From an uncultured Leptotrichia sp. (GTDB lineage: Bacteria; Fusobacteriota; Fusobacteriia; Fusobacteriales; Leptotrichiaceae): DNA of 64,000 nt. Location of the stretch: assembly GCA_937925095.1 (NCBI GenBank), contig CALEXX010000019.1, forward strand, positions 16,406-80,405, written 5' to 3'. The notes beneath the pieces are model-generated. The model was not told where the DNA came from and did no database searches. It saw only the letters and a list, made by a program, of their open reading frames with translations. Shown piece by piece: positions 53,201 through 61,403 of the stretch. Position numbers and translations under genes: made by a program. Positions within the stretch are counted from its first letter, which is position 1; each line of letters starts with the position of its first letter.

Positions 53201-56147
53201 CAATAAGTGTATTATCTCTTCCATATATTGCAGTAGAACCAGTTCCGCTTAATTCTATTTGACCTTTATTTATGATATATCCATTTTTAGCATACATAGC
53301 AAGAGAATCTTTACCAGCTAGATTAATTTCTTTATTTTGATTATTTAAAAGAGTTACATATCCTCTATTTACCTCATCATTTTCTTGAACCATAGCATAT
53401 TGCTTATCTTTTGTTCCAGTTATTGTACTATTGTTAATTATAGAGGAATTTGATATTTCTAATTTATTGTAAGTTTCACTTGCTGAGTCAAGATTAACAG
53501 GTCTATCTATTTCTAATTCACTCTTTAATAATAGATTTCTAACATAGTCGTCACTGCTATTAGGAGATATAACTGGAGCTCCAGTTATTCCAGAAAATAA
53601 GTTATCTGTAACAAGTTGACTTATTTTTGTTTTTACATTAGGCGAAATAAATAATCTTGAACCTTCTTTCATAGTTAATTCCAATTTATTTAGGGTACTA
53701 CTTCCAGGAGCACCTGTTCCGAATAAATTATCAAAGAATGTCTGCACTTCACCCGGAGTAAATGAACCATAAGAAATAGTATTGTTATATCCTGCTACAG
53801 AACCATTTACAGGAGCTGATGAAGATCTGTAGAAGAAAGCAGTTCCTCTTTCAGGAGCACTGTTTCCACCTTCAATAGTAGCCTTCAAATCACCAGCCAG
53901 TTTTATTTTTCCATTTGAGTTTCCATCATAGAAAAGTAAAGCACCTGATTTTGTTGTAGATTTTACAACTTTACCAGCTTCAAATTCTATGTTTCCATTA
54001 GTATCAGCAAAGAAGTTTATAGCATTATCTGCTGCAGAAACACTAGTTTTACCAAGTTTAACAGTACCCTTAGAGTAAATACCAATAGAGTTTCTACCAC
54101 TTACATTGATATCTAATTTACCAGTTGGGTTAGTAAAACTTGAACCTGTATTAGCTAATATTCCAATTGCTCCCTTATTGGTAGAAGAAGCCTTAGCATT
54201 TACAGTTATTTCACCTTTATTGATAAAACTTCCGGTATCTTTTGTTAAGATTCCGATAGAACCATCAGCCACAGCAGAAATTTTTCCTAGGTTTTCTCCA
54301 ACACCTGTTCCTGATATTAAGGTTCCTATATTTTCACCCTTTAATACATTTACTTCTCCACCTACAGCATTTATCACTTTTGCATTGTCAGTGAATAAAC
54401 CAATATTTGAATCATTTTTACTTTCTAAATTAACTTTACCTTCGTTAATAAGTTCAGTAGTCACAGTATTTTTCTTTGTAGCATACATTCCAATAGATTT
54501 AGTGGCATTTTCAATTATATTAATTTCACCAGTATTTTTTGCTGTCATTTGTTCTGAATAAATACCAAAAGATTCCTTAGAATTAATATTAATTTTACCC
54601 TTATTAGTAATGTTGATATTTTTAATATAAGGATTATTAGATCCATTTATCATTTCCTGTAAGGCAAATCCACCAGAATTATTCCCATTTACTTCTATTG
54701 TTCCTGTAGCCTCATTACTTATAATAGAATTTTCTTTTAAATGGTTATTTGTAATTTGTTTACCAAAGGCAAATCCATAGTTATTTACACCATTTAAAAT
54801 AATTTTTCCTTCATTTTTTGCTTCCGCATACAGATCATCTACATTGAATGAGAATGCCATTGATTTAGCTCCATTCATAGTTATTGTACCACTTGCTGCA
54901 TTTGTTAAGAATTGTTGTTCCCTACCAGGAACTTGTTCTCTTACAAAAGTCATTGCAACTTGTTTCTCAGCATTTCCATTAATAATTCCTTTATTTATTC
55001 CATAAATTTCTTTTTTATGTATCCAATGATGATTAGTTGAAGCAGGTGCTCCTGCTGCATAATAATCAGCACTAGTTGTCTCAGTTTGAGCTTCAATAGC
55101 TGCTGTATTTTTAGCATTTAAATTAATAGTTCCTTCATTTGTAAATGTTGAACTTGTTTCAGGCCACTGTGGTCCTCCATCTTGCCAACCTGGATTAATA
55201 TCTATTGAAACTGCTCTTCCTCCAACCTTATTCACATTTAAAATAGTTCCATTTTCAACCTTAACATTTTGTCCAATAATAGACATATCAACTACTGTTG
55301 GAGCCGAATGAACTCCATCTATACTTTTACTATCTGAATTTAGATTGTAGGTTCCACTAGGGATAGTAAAAAGACTATATTTATATTCTGGATCTTGCCT
55401 TCCAACAATCCCCATATTCCAAACATTTCCATAGTTTGTTAATTCAACTGTTTCAATATTAACTTGTGCTGGATTAATTGTTGGTATAACTGGTGTATTG
55501 ATACTAAATCTAAATGTTTCTGGAATTTCTGGGGAAATTGTTTCTATATCAAGATTCAATTCTTCCAGTTTAGCTGGTTCCCTTAAACTAAAAACAGGAC
55601 TGAATTTAAAATCTTTTACAGGTGGAGTTACTTCTTTTACACTTATAAGTTTATAAGGATTTTCTGTTCTTTTAAGATTTAACTCAGCATATTTTTTACT
55701 GGACTTTGAAACTGAACTAGTTAATATATCCGGGTCTCTTTCTATAAGTCCTAGATTTTTGATTTTATCTCCTCTACCTTTATATGCTCCATTCCATTTG
55801 CTGTACATATAGTTAGCTCCTGTTTGCCATGATGACCAAGGTGATTTTACAACATGGTCTCCCTGTTCCATAAGCTTAACAAGTTCAAAATCTGCCTTCT
55901 TTACCAGTTTGTTATTTTCTTTTCTTGCTTCCTTTATAAGAACATTAAAATCCTTTATATCTGTGGAAAGTATCTGCTTCTGATTTTCTGTATTTCCATC
56001 TTTTTCAGCTGAAAACAGATTACTTGAAATACTTACTGCACCTGTAATTAAAAACGTAATCAATGCTGAATCTGTATATTTAAAGCCCTTACATTTCTTT
56101 GCAAATGCACATAAGCCCTTTCTTATTCCTCTTAAATTGTTTGTCAT
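50226..56147 (-). CDS. Very large autotransporter adhesin (type Va secretion)
   Basis: Outer-membrane autotransporter of about 1973 residues. An N-terminal region with a long signal peptide (KYTDSALITFLITGAVSISS, cleaved near NLFSA) is followed by a helical segment (about 60-170). The passenger (about 220-1650) is rich in irregular repeats such as NEGTINLNAKNTAAI and NKGEITVNAKASSTN, a right-handed beta-helix pattern. A C-terminal beta-barrel (about 1700-1973) ends GGIGFRAIY with the terminal aromatic. The ATG at 56147 is preferred; a TTG two codons earlier is closer to AAGGAGAG and could be used. This N-terminal layout is typical of fusobacterial adhesins. Role in adhesion or aggregation is inferred from the family. 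The stop is TAG. Confidence 0.93.
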   Translation of the reverse strand: MTNNLRGIRKGLCAFAKKCKGFKYTDSALITFLITGAVSISSNLFSAEKDGNTENQKQILSTDIKDFNVLIKEARKENNKLVKKADFELVKLMEQGDHVVKSPWSSWQTGANYMYSKWNGAYKGRGDKIKNLGLIERDPDILTSSVSKSSKKYAELNLKRTENPYKLISVKEVTPPVKDFKFSPVFSLREPAKLEELNLDIETISPEIPETFRFSINTPVIPTINPAQVNIETVELTNYGNVWNMGIVGRQDPEYKYSLFTIPSGTYNLNSDSKSIDGVHSAPTVVDMSIIGQNVKVENGTILNVNKVGGRAVSIDINPGWQDGGPQWPETSSTFTNEGTINLNAKNTAAIEAQTETTSADYYAAGAPASTNHHWIHKKEIYGINKGIINGNAEKQVAMTFVREQVPGREQQFLTNAASGTITMNGAKSMAFSFNVDDLYAEAKNEGKIILNGVNNYGFAFGKQITNNHLKENSIISNEATGTIEVNGNNSGGFALQEMINGSNNPYIKNINITNKGKININSKESFGIYSEQMTAKNTGEINIIENATKSIGMYATKKNTVTTELINEGKVNLESKNDSNIGLFTDNAKVINAVGGEVNVLKGENIGTLISGTGVGENLGKISAVADGSIGILTKDTGSFINKGEITVNAKASSTNKGAIGILANTGSSFTNPTGKLDINVSGRNSIGIYSKGTVKLGKTSVSAADNAINFFADTNGNIEFEAGKVVKSTTKSGALLFYDGNSNGKIKLAGDLKATIEGGNSAPERGTAFFYRSSSAPVNGSVAGYNNTISYGSFTPGEVQTFFDNLFGTGAPGSSTLNKLELTMKEGSRLFISPNVKTKISQLVTDNLFSGITGAPVISPNSSDDYVRNLLLKSELEIDRPVNLDSASETYNKLEISNSSIINNSTITGTKDKQYAMVQENDEVNRGYVTLLNNQNKEINLAGKDSLAMYAKNGYIINKGQIELSGTGSTAIYGRDNTLIENTNTSKIKLNGDKSIAIYYNNTDTATTGENIENYGEIELNGSKDTGIAYNSVSITATNPTLVKNFADIKINNSESIGIHSEVTQNNPYIIENQGNITITAQTQDKKKPTVGIHTKDDLAKIINGNNGNIKVSKNNIGIIGNSVDNQGNIEVDTAGTAIYSNGGTVNLQSGDITLKGGSANNETKGVVLNGTNQTLNRVGGNLNLEDYSYTFVNTGSGNTLNLAGSDVVLKNNSIYAYSNDVNSNIYNNVNLKFDGTEGGNLGIYSNGIVENYANIDLTKGYGNIGIYSYGQRAKNTGIITVGASDTANDLYNIGMASGFTSGHSPMDSADTVITPKYIGEIENAGTINVDGKAGIGLFSTGRGSIARNTGDIVLNNDNTIGIYADEGATVYNSGNIRTGRTGLKEVQGVVLGVGSKLHNTGNIVIDADNAAGVKLKGGTIINEGNIVVTGAGSERIGTTTTEDMSLNFSGLDIQHDKTTGDVTIYKDNQQVKPVVVNYNEIGQQPRNIDANSIGIYFNTSGEFKQNPIRNLAVLTDEADLIVGVEASKRTTSKYIEINDPQILKPYRETIMYNSGIRKWNTYSGSLTWIATSVLDKAFSLPEKVYLAKIPYTTFAGNEAKPVDKKDTYNFLDGLEQRYGVEALGSRENTLFQKLNSIGNNEEILFYQAIDEMMGHQYANVQQRINETGNTLDKEFKYLKNEWRNPSKDNNKIKVFGMKNEYRTDTAGIIDYTSDAYGVAYVHENEAVKLGNSSGWYAGAVTNRFKFKDIGKSKEDQTMIKAGIFKTMSPMTDHNGSLRWTVAGDVFVGRNEMKRKFLVVDEVFNAKSDYTSYGAEFKTDLGYDIRMSERTHLRPYGSLKLEYGRFNDIREDDGEIRLEVEGNDYFSVKPEVGLEFKYVQPLAVKTQLSVGLTAAYENELGKVADVNNRAKVRFTDADKFGIRGEKEDRRGNGKFDLNIGIDNTRFGVTVNAGYDTKGHNVRGGIGFRAIY

Positions 56148-56299
56148 CTTCAATTTCTCTCCTTTTCATAGACCTTAGAATCTTTAAACTTATATAACTT
56201 AAGTGGCTATGATAACTTCCTTTTATACTATTATCCTTCATATTATGTACTAAATATAATTTTAAAATTTCCTTAGTTTTCTCATTTATTTCCGTTATA

Positions 56300-56328
56300 A
56301 TTATATCGTAAAAATAAAGTTTTTTCAA
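56300..56328 (-). promoter_or_regulatory. Promoter of the autotransporter
   Basis: On the minus strand TTGAAA (56323-56328), 17-base spacer, TATAAT (56300-56305), near consensus. It implies an untranslated leader of about 145 bases, long enough for post-transcriptional control. Confidence 0.6.
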
Positions 56329-56387
56329 ACTTTTTCTGTAAATTTTATTTTTTTACTTAAGAACTTGAAACATTCAAAAAAAAACAA

Positions 56388-56446
56388 AAAAATCCAGTAA
56401 TCTCAAACAGCTTATAAAGCTTTACATCTAAAGATTACTGGATTTT
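56388..56446. terminator. Terminator of the binding protein/GTPase/ATPase operon
   Basis: AAAATCCAGTAATCT (56388-56402) pairs perfectly with AGATTACTGGATTTT (56432-56446), 15 bases, with an inner AGCTT-type stem. A tracts left and T right allow use in either direction. Confidence 0.75.
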
Positions 56447-56501
56447 CCTATTTTCTTTCCTATTTTCATTTCTAACATATGTGTTCTACTTTTATTTTCT
56501 A

Positions 56502-57509
56502 TTATTCACTCAATATTTTTCCCAATCTCAAATCTGTTCTCATTTTCTGAATTACATTATCCATTTCTTCAAGCTTTGAAAGTATCTTTTTTTCTTCCTC
56601 ACTTGTTTCAATAATTTTAGCAATTCCACCATTTTTTATTATAATACGTTTATTTGCAATCAGTGCAAGTGTAGGATCGTGAGTTGCCATAAGCACTATC
56701 TTGTCAGATGAAACAAGCAGATCAAGTGCTTTTTTTCTGTCAATTCCCGCATTTTCTATTTCATCTATCAGAACGATAGGCGAAGAACTCAATATAGCTG
56801 TATCAGCTATCATCAGTGCTCTTGACTGTCCTCCACTTAATGCAGTTACAGGCGTATCAAGTCTGAACTGCTCTCCTGCCAGATTATTTGCTTCTGCTAT
56901 TATTTTAGCTGTAACTTCCTCTATATTTTCAATCATTCTACTTTTTGCATGCAGTTCCAGAAATTCCTTTACTGATAAATCCATGACAAAGTTCATATTC
57001 TGGGATAACTGGGCAACTAATTTATTATTTGAGGAAAAACGCCATTTTTTATCAGGAAGTTCTCCATTTATAAGTATTTCCCTCTTTGTAGGTGTATCCC
57101 TCTGTGCTGTCCATTCAATATCTGCAAGTAATCTTGATTTTCCTGATCCTGTAGGCCCTACTATTGAAATTATTTCCGACTTGTTTATATCAAGCCTGTC
57201 AAATCCTTCAGGATTTCCTGACTTGTCATGTCCTGCAAGTATTGTCAATACTTCTACACCTTTCTCCTCTTCCATTCCAAGAAAAGCCTTCATCTGTTCT
57301 ATATATTCTGAAAGTCCTCTTTTCAGAAGCTCCTTATCAAGAGCCATATCTTCAATTTCTTCTTCAGTAAATTTATCCAGAAATTCAGCAAAAGTTTTAC
57401 CTTCATGCCCTGCCACTTCTATTGCATTTTCACTGAAAAAAGCTTCCGCAAAAGGATATTTAGCCAAAAGTTCTTCTATTTTCATACCTTCTATTAAATT
57501 CTTATTCAT
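56502..57509 (-). CDS. ABC-type ATPase with N-terminal DUF1858-like domain
   Basis: Soluble protein of 335 residues. The first 80 resemble DUF1858 (IEELLAKYPFAEAFFSENAI, then DMALDKELLKRGLSEYIEQM). The ATPase has Walker A GPTGSGKSR (about 118-126), Q-loop, signature ALSGGQSRALMIADTAI, Walker B IVLIDEIENAG and H-loop MATHD. The Walker B pattern DEIE differs from transporter-type DEPT. ATG at 57509 is chosen for TAGGTGG upstream; it overlaps the GTPase gene by eight bases. No permease gene is near, so the ATPase may act on a cytosolic machine rather than a membrane channel. Function unknown. Confidence 0.75.
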   Translation of the reverse strand: MNKNLIEGMKIEELLAKYPFAEAFFSENAIEVAGHEGKTFAEFLDKFTEEEIEDMALDKELLKRGLSEYIEQMKAFLGMEEEKGVEVLTILAGHDKSGNPEGFDRLDINKSEIISIVGPTGSGKSRLLADIEWTAQRDTPTKREILINGELPDKKWRFSSNNKLVAQLSQNMNFVMDLSVKEFLELHAKSRMIENIEEVTAKIIAEANNLAGEQFRLDTPVTALSGGQSRALMIADTAILSSSPIVLIDEIENAGIDRKKALDLLVSSDKIVLMATHDPTLALIANKRIIIKNGGIAKIIETSEEEKKILSKLEEMDNVIQKMRTDLRLGKILSE

Positions 57510-58206
57510 TACTGTTACCACCTAAATTCATTTTTCTGACATTTCCCATCTGATATTTTTCTCCGATTCTTGTTTCTCCTAAGCAATATGAACATAATGC
57601 TGAAGGCATAGGAAATCTAAGCTGTTTTCCCTGAACTGTATCAATTTCCTTTTCCTTTTCATAGAGAAGTGTACTCAGCTCATACGCTCCCTGTCCTGTA
57701 AGTCCGTTCACATGCATTGTTACAGCTGTAGGATTTACTGAATTTACCCTCGAAGCAAATACTTCCCTTTCAGCCTGTGAAACTATATCCCCTTTAGTTA
57801 TAATTACAATATCCGCAGACTTAAGCATTGGGCCTATTTTTTTAGGTGTATTTATCCCTGAAAGGTTATCTATGACACATACTCCCTTTATTTCCTTAAT
57901 ATATGGCGAACATCTGTTACAAAGTCCTGCCGATTCAGTAATAAGCATTGAAAGTCCCAGACTTCTTCCCCACTGTACAACCTCTTCAATATTTGACACA
58001 AAAAAGTGGTCTGGACATAATGCTCCTGATAATCCTTTTTTCACAGGAATTCCTGCTTTTTCATATAATATATCATCATCTGTATAAAGACAGTCAAATT
58101 TTACAACTCCAACTGATATTCCCTGCTGTTTCAATGCATCAACAGTTTTTAGTATAACACTTGTCTTTCCTGATGACGGTGGTCCTGAAAACACTACTAA
58201 ATTCAT
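57502..58206 (-). CDS. Cysteine-rich P-loop GTPase (HypB/UreG/CobW-like)
   Basis: Soluble SIMIBI-type NTPase of 234 residues. P-loop GPPSSGKTS (8-16), a Walker B-like LSMLITESAGLC, and TKGD (137-140) in place of NKxD, as in G3E metallochaperone GTPases. Cysteines are grouped: C64 (GALCPDH), C96 and C99 (LCNRCSPY), C205 and C208 (LCSYCLGET). These could bind a metal or Fe-S cluster. It lies between the solute-binding-like gene and the ABC ATPase gene. A metal or cofactor delivery role is inference. Confidence 0.75.
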   Translation of the reverse strand: MNLVVFSGPPSSGKTSVILKTVDALKQQGISVGVVKFDCLYTDDDILYEKAGIPVKKGLSGALCPDHFFVSNIEEVVQWGRSLGLSMLITESAGLCNRCSPYIKEIKGVCVIDNLSGINTPKKIGPMLKSADIVIITKGDIVSQAEREVFASRVNSVNPTAVTMHVNGLTGQGAYELSTLLYEKEKEIDTVQGKQLRFPMPSALCSYCLGETRIGEKYQMGNVRKMNLGGNSNE

Positions 58207-58313
58207 AATTTTTCCTTTCCGTTACTTCTTCTTTCAAAATCTCTTTTATTTTAAATATGAAGGCATCCCTTCCCAGTTTATTATTCTATATTCTATCTAT
58301 ACTCTTCTACATT

Positions 58314-59540
58314 CTATAATTCCATTATTGCATCATTAAATTCCTTTTCGCACTGTCTTACCAGTCCTCCAACATCATTGTTATGGATAAAGTCCCAACC
58401 AATCCATTTAAATGTCTGGTTTTCATCCAGATGATTATCAACATTAGGATTTGTTGAAGGGAATTTTCCACTTGCTGAAAACAGTGTCCCTATTTTTTCT
58501 GACATGAAAAAGTCAATAAATGGCTTTATTTTATCCTGTTTTGCCTTTTTCGTAATCATAAATATTGGACTTAACAACGCTCCATCCTTAGGCCATACCG
58601 CCTGAAGGTCACTCGCTCCCATAAGCATCTGTGTAAAGAAATAAGGAATTATACTTACTGCCGGAGCATCCTTGCTTTTCCCTTTTGCCTTTACCATTTG
58701 TGCAGGGTGAAGATTTTTCTTATACGATCTTGCCAGATTTTTAATTCCTTCTGAACCGAATTCCTTGTATATATTTATAACAAGGGCATTGAATAAATCA
58801 AGGTCATTCATTGGTAATGCTACTGAATCTTCAAATTCCTCGCTTAAAATATCAGCCCATGTTTCAGGTACTTTTCTGTCTCCAAGGACTCCTTTATTTA
58901 CAAGAAATACTGCAGGTACAACTCCCATTATTGCATATCTCTTTTTAGGATCTCTCAAGTCAATCCTGTCATTACAGAAATCCTTATTCATTTCATCAAG
59001 ATATGTTTCAAATATCCCCTCATCCATGAAATGTCCCATAAGATTCTTATCAAAAAACAGTTCAAATCCTGCTGAAAGAAGAACATCAGACACTTTATCC
59101 GCATCTCCTGTCTTTACCTTGTCAACTACCCAGTCAAGTCCTAAGTTTGCTGACTGAAGTTCATATGCTATTTTATAATCATTTTTTGCATTCTGGTCAT
59201 CCACCCATTCCTTTATTCCTTCCAGCAAAGGTATTCTTATAGGGCAAGGCAGCACACCTTCTATTAAAATATCTCCTGTTGCATCCTTCTTGCTTTCTGC
59301 AAGTGAAATATCCATTGCACTATCTTTTTCCAGAAATGCAACAAGTCTTTCTTCAAACAGTTCAGGATTTATCTTCTTTGATTTCAATGCCATATCTATT
59401 CTTATTGTTTTCCCCATTGTATCAAACATCTGCTTATTCTTAAACTGTTCAAATCCATTTGCCACCAGGAAGTCCATCGCTTCAGGATATTTTTCCACCA
59501 GCTGGCTAAATGTATCGGTTAAGCTAAAAAATTTATTCAT
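58314..59540 (-). CDS. Solute-binding-protein-like protein without signal peptide, DUF1858 N-terminus
   Basis: Protein of 408 residues. The first 75 resemble DUF1858 (FSQLVEKYPEAMDFLVANGF). The rest has the look of a type 2 periplasmic binding protein for iron or anions: GDILIEGVLPCPIRIPLLEG, VPAVFLVNKGVLGDRKVPET with WADILSEEF, SIIPYFFTQM and KIKPFIDFFMSEKIG. There is no signal peptide, lipobox or membrane helix, which is odd for that fold and implies a cytosolic place. AGAAGGAGA precedes the ATG. It heads an operon with a GTPase and an ABC ATPase. Confidence 0.75.
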   Translation of the reverse strand: MNKFFSLTDTFSQLVEKYPEAMDFLVANGFEQFKNKQMFDTMGKTIRIDMALKSKKINPELFEERLVAFLEKDSAMDISLAESKKDATGDILIEGVLPCPIRIPLLEGIKEWVDDQNAKNDYKIAYELQSANLGLDWVVDKVKTGDADKVSDVLLSAGFELFFDKNLMGHFMDEGIFETYLDEMNKDFCNDRIDLRDPKKRYAIMGVVPAVFLVNKGVLGDRKVPETWADILSEEFEDSVALPMNDLDLFNALVINIYKEFGSEGIKNLARSYKKNLHPAQMVKAKGKSKDAPAVSIIPYFFTQMLMGASDLQAVWPKDGALLSPIFMITKKAKQDKIKPFIDFFMSEKIGTLFSASGKFPSTNPNVDNHLDENQTFKWIGWDFIHNNDVGGLVRQCEKEFNDAIMEL

Positions 59541-59606
59541 TATTTTCTCCTTCTGTTAATCTCTTTTTATACTTATATTTTCCTTTTCTTATATTTTGAT
59601 TATTAA

Positions 59607-59648
59607 ATTATATCATATAAATAGAAAAAATATGTAACCTCAGTTACA
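59607..59648 (-). promoter_or_regulatory. Promoter and palindromic operator of the binding protein/GTPase/ATPase operon
   Basis: On the minus strand TATAAT (59607-59612) with a TG extension lies downstream of TGTAAC-CTCA-GTTACA (59633-59648), a perfect palindrome over the -35 region. Its symmetry suits a CRP/FNR-superfamily regulator. From memory, GTAAC-N4-GTTAC sites have been proposed for HcpR-type nitrosative-stress regulators in some anaerobes; I cannot verify that here. Confidence 0.5.
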
Positions 59649-59743
59649 ATTTTCTATTTTTTCCATTATTATTTTCAAAATATAATTTTTTACAAAATAA
59701 TCATTCCCTCAAGGCTTGAATTTTGGGGACTGACTTTTATCAA

Positions 59744-59789
59744 TTGACTTTATCTTCCCTTTTTTGATATAATATAACAAACGTTATAT
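59744..59789 (+). promoter_or_regulatory. Promoter and candidate operator of the 59807-61403 gene pair
   Basis: TTGACT (59744-59749), 18-base spacer, TATAAT (59768-59773). The palindrome ATATAAC-AAAC-GTTATAT (59772-59789) covers the expected start site, a typical repressor position. The 266-base divergent gap 59541-59806 holds only these control sites. Confidence 0.55.
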
Positions 59790-59806
59790 ATTAGGAGAGG
59801 AATTCA

Positions 59807-60271
59807 ATGTTAGGAAAATCTGTAAGAAATATCTTATCTGAAATTATTCAGTGTATAGTTTCAAATATTTTCAGTCCGTTTATCCAGAAAAATCCTTTAA
59901 CCGTTTTCATAAACGGTCATTTTGTGTACCTCGAAAATATATGTTCAATTTATAACCAGAATAAAAAGATTCTATTAAATAAAAGTGATGTATTTTTTGA
60001 GTTTCTTGAAAGATATATTTCAAACATGGAATTTGACCTGTTTTTTCTTGAAAAAATGGACATCGAGCTTTTAATCAAAAAATTTGAACAGCTTTGTGCC
60101 AACAGTTATATTAATTTTATGACAAATGATATAAGAAAAAAGGTTATCGAAAGTTTTAAGAAATTTATAAATGGTATGATTTACATACATGCGTCATTTT
60201 CAAGCATTATGCTGAATTATACTTCTTTTTCATCAAATATACGGATTGTGAGGGCTCCTCCTGTTTATTGA
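59807..60271 (+). CDS. Unknown cytosolic protein
   Basis: Protein of 154 residues that I do not recognise. It is mostly helical with many Phe, Ile and Asn, for example FFEFLERYISNMEFDLFFLE and KKVIESFKKFINGMIYIHAS. No signal peptide, HTH motif or catalytic motif is seen. TAGGAGAGG is a good ribosome site and the promoter is strong, so it is probably a real gene. It precedes the FMN reductase-like gene by 40 bases in the same operon. Confidence 0.65.
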   Translation: MLGKSVRNILSEIIQCIVSNIFSPFIQKNPLTVFINGHFVYLENICSIYNQNKKILLNKSDVFFEFLERYISNMEFDLFFLEKMDIELLIKKFEQLCANSYINFMTNDIRKKVIESFKKFINGMIYIHASFSSIMLNYTSFSSNIRIVRAPPVY

Positions 60272-60311
60272 TATTTCATTTAACCCAATAAATAAAGAGA
60301 GGAAAAATAAT

Positions 60312-61403
60312 ATGAGAGAATTAAAAGGAATTAAAATAGGAAAATATTATATTGAAAAGCCCATTATACAAGGTGGAATGGGAGTAGGAATAAGCTGGGA
60401 CCAGCTTGCAGGAAATGTATCTAAAAATGGTGGTTTAGGAACAATAAGTGCAATATGTACAGGATATTACCAGAATATGAAGTTTGTTAAAAAACAAGTG
60501 GATGGAAGACCATTAGGAACTGAAAATGCTTACAGCAGAGAAGCTTTATTTGAAATTTTCAAAAATGCGAGACAGATATGTGGTGACAAACCTCTTGCAT
60601 GTAACATTCTTCATGCAATAAATGATTATGAAAGAGTTGTTACTGACGCTCTTGAAGCAGGTGCAAATATTATTGTTACAGGTGCCGGGCTGCCTCTTGA
60701 ACTTCCAAGGCTTACTGAAAACTATCCTGATGTTGAAATAGTACCTATCGTTTCATCTGCAAGGGCACTAAAAATAATATGTAAAAAATGGAAGGCTGCC
60801 GGAAGAACTCCTGGAGCTGTTATTGTGGAAGGTCCAAAAAGTGGAGGACACCAGGGTGCAAAATATGATGAACTGTTTGCTCCTGAACATCAGCTTGAAG
60901 CTATTTTACCTCCTATAAAGGAAGAAAGAGATAAATGGGGGGATTTCCCAATAATCGCTGCTGGGGGTATATGGGATAGAAATGATATTGAAAAAATAAT
61001 GGATTTAGGGGCTGATGCAGTTCAGATGGGAACAAGATTTATTGGAACTCATGAGTGCGATGCAAGTCCTGTACTTAAACAGGTTTTACTTGATTCAAAG
61101 GAAGAAGACATTGTTATTGTAAGCTCTCCAGTGGGATATCCTGGAAGGGCAGTAAAAACAAACTTGATAAAAACTTTAGAACCGGATACAAAAAAGATAA
61201 AATGTATCAGTAACTGTATTTTCCCTTGTAATAAAGGGGAAGGAGCAAGAAGGGTTGGTTACTGTATCGCAGACAGTCTTGGAGATGCATATCTTGGAAG
61301 ACTGCAGTCAGGACTTTTTTTCTCAGGTGCAAATGGATACAAGCTTAAAGAAATTGTGCATGTGAAAGAGCTGATTGATGAACTTATGACTAATGTAAAA
61401 TAA
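60312..61403 (+). CDS. FMN-dependent nitronate monooxygenase / enoyl-ACP reductase (FabK)-like protein
   Basis: TIM-barrel flavoprotein of 363 residues. N-terminal KPIIQGGMGVGISWDQLAGN, NGGLGTIS, the catalytic-region VEGPKSGGHQG, and FMN loops IIAAGGIWDRNDIEKIMDLG and ADAVQMGTRFIGTHE. These fit the NPD superfamily. A late cysteine-rich segment, CISNCIFPCNKGEGARRVGY, is a feature of a clostridial/fusobacterial subgroup annotated as nitronate monooxygenase. No fatty-acid genes are adjacent, so FabK activity is less supported. It shares an operon with the unknown 154-residue protein. Confidence 0.8.
   Translation: MRELKGIKIGKYYIEKPIIQGGMGVGISWDQLAGNVSKNGGLGTISAICTGYYQNMKFVKKQVDGRPLGTENAYSREALFEIFKNARQICGDKPLACNILHAINDYERVVTDALEAGANIIVTGAGLPLELPRLTENYPDVEIVPIVSSARALKIICKKWKAAGRTPGAVIVEGPKSGGHQGAKYDELFAPEHQLEAILPPIKEERDKWGDFPIIAAGGIWDRNDIEKIMDLGADAVQMGTRFIGTHECDASPVLKQVLLDSKEEDIVIVSSPVGYPGRAVKTNLIKTLEPDTKKIKCISNCIFPCNKGEGARRVGYCIADSLGDAYLGRLQSGLFFSGANGYKLKEIVHVKELIDELMTNVK

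Noticed and set aside
56089..56328. A 79-codon frame overlapping the start of the autotransporter
   Set aside because: It overlaps the promoter and the well-supported autotransporter start, and has no recognisable features.
56701..57525. A 274-codon plus-strand open frame
   Set aside because: It is antisense to the ABC ATPase gene and reads as serine/phenylalanine-rich noise typical of the complement of AT-rich genes.
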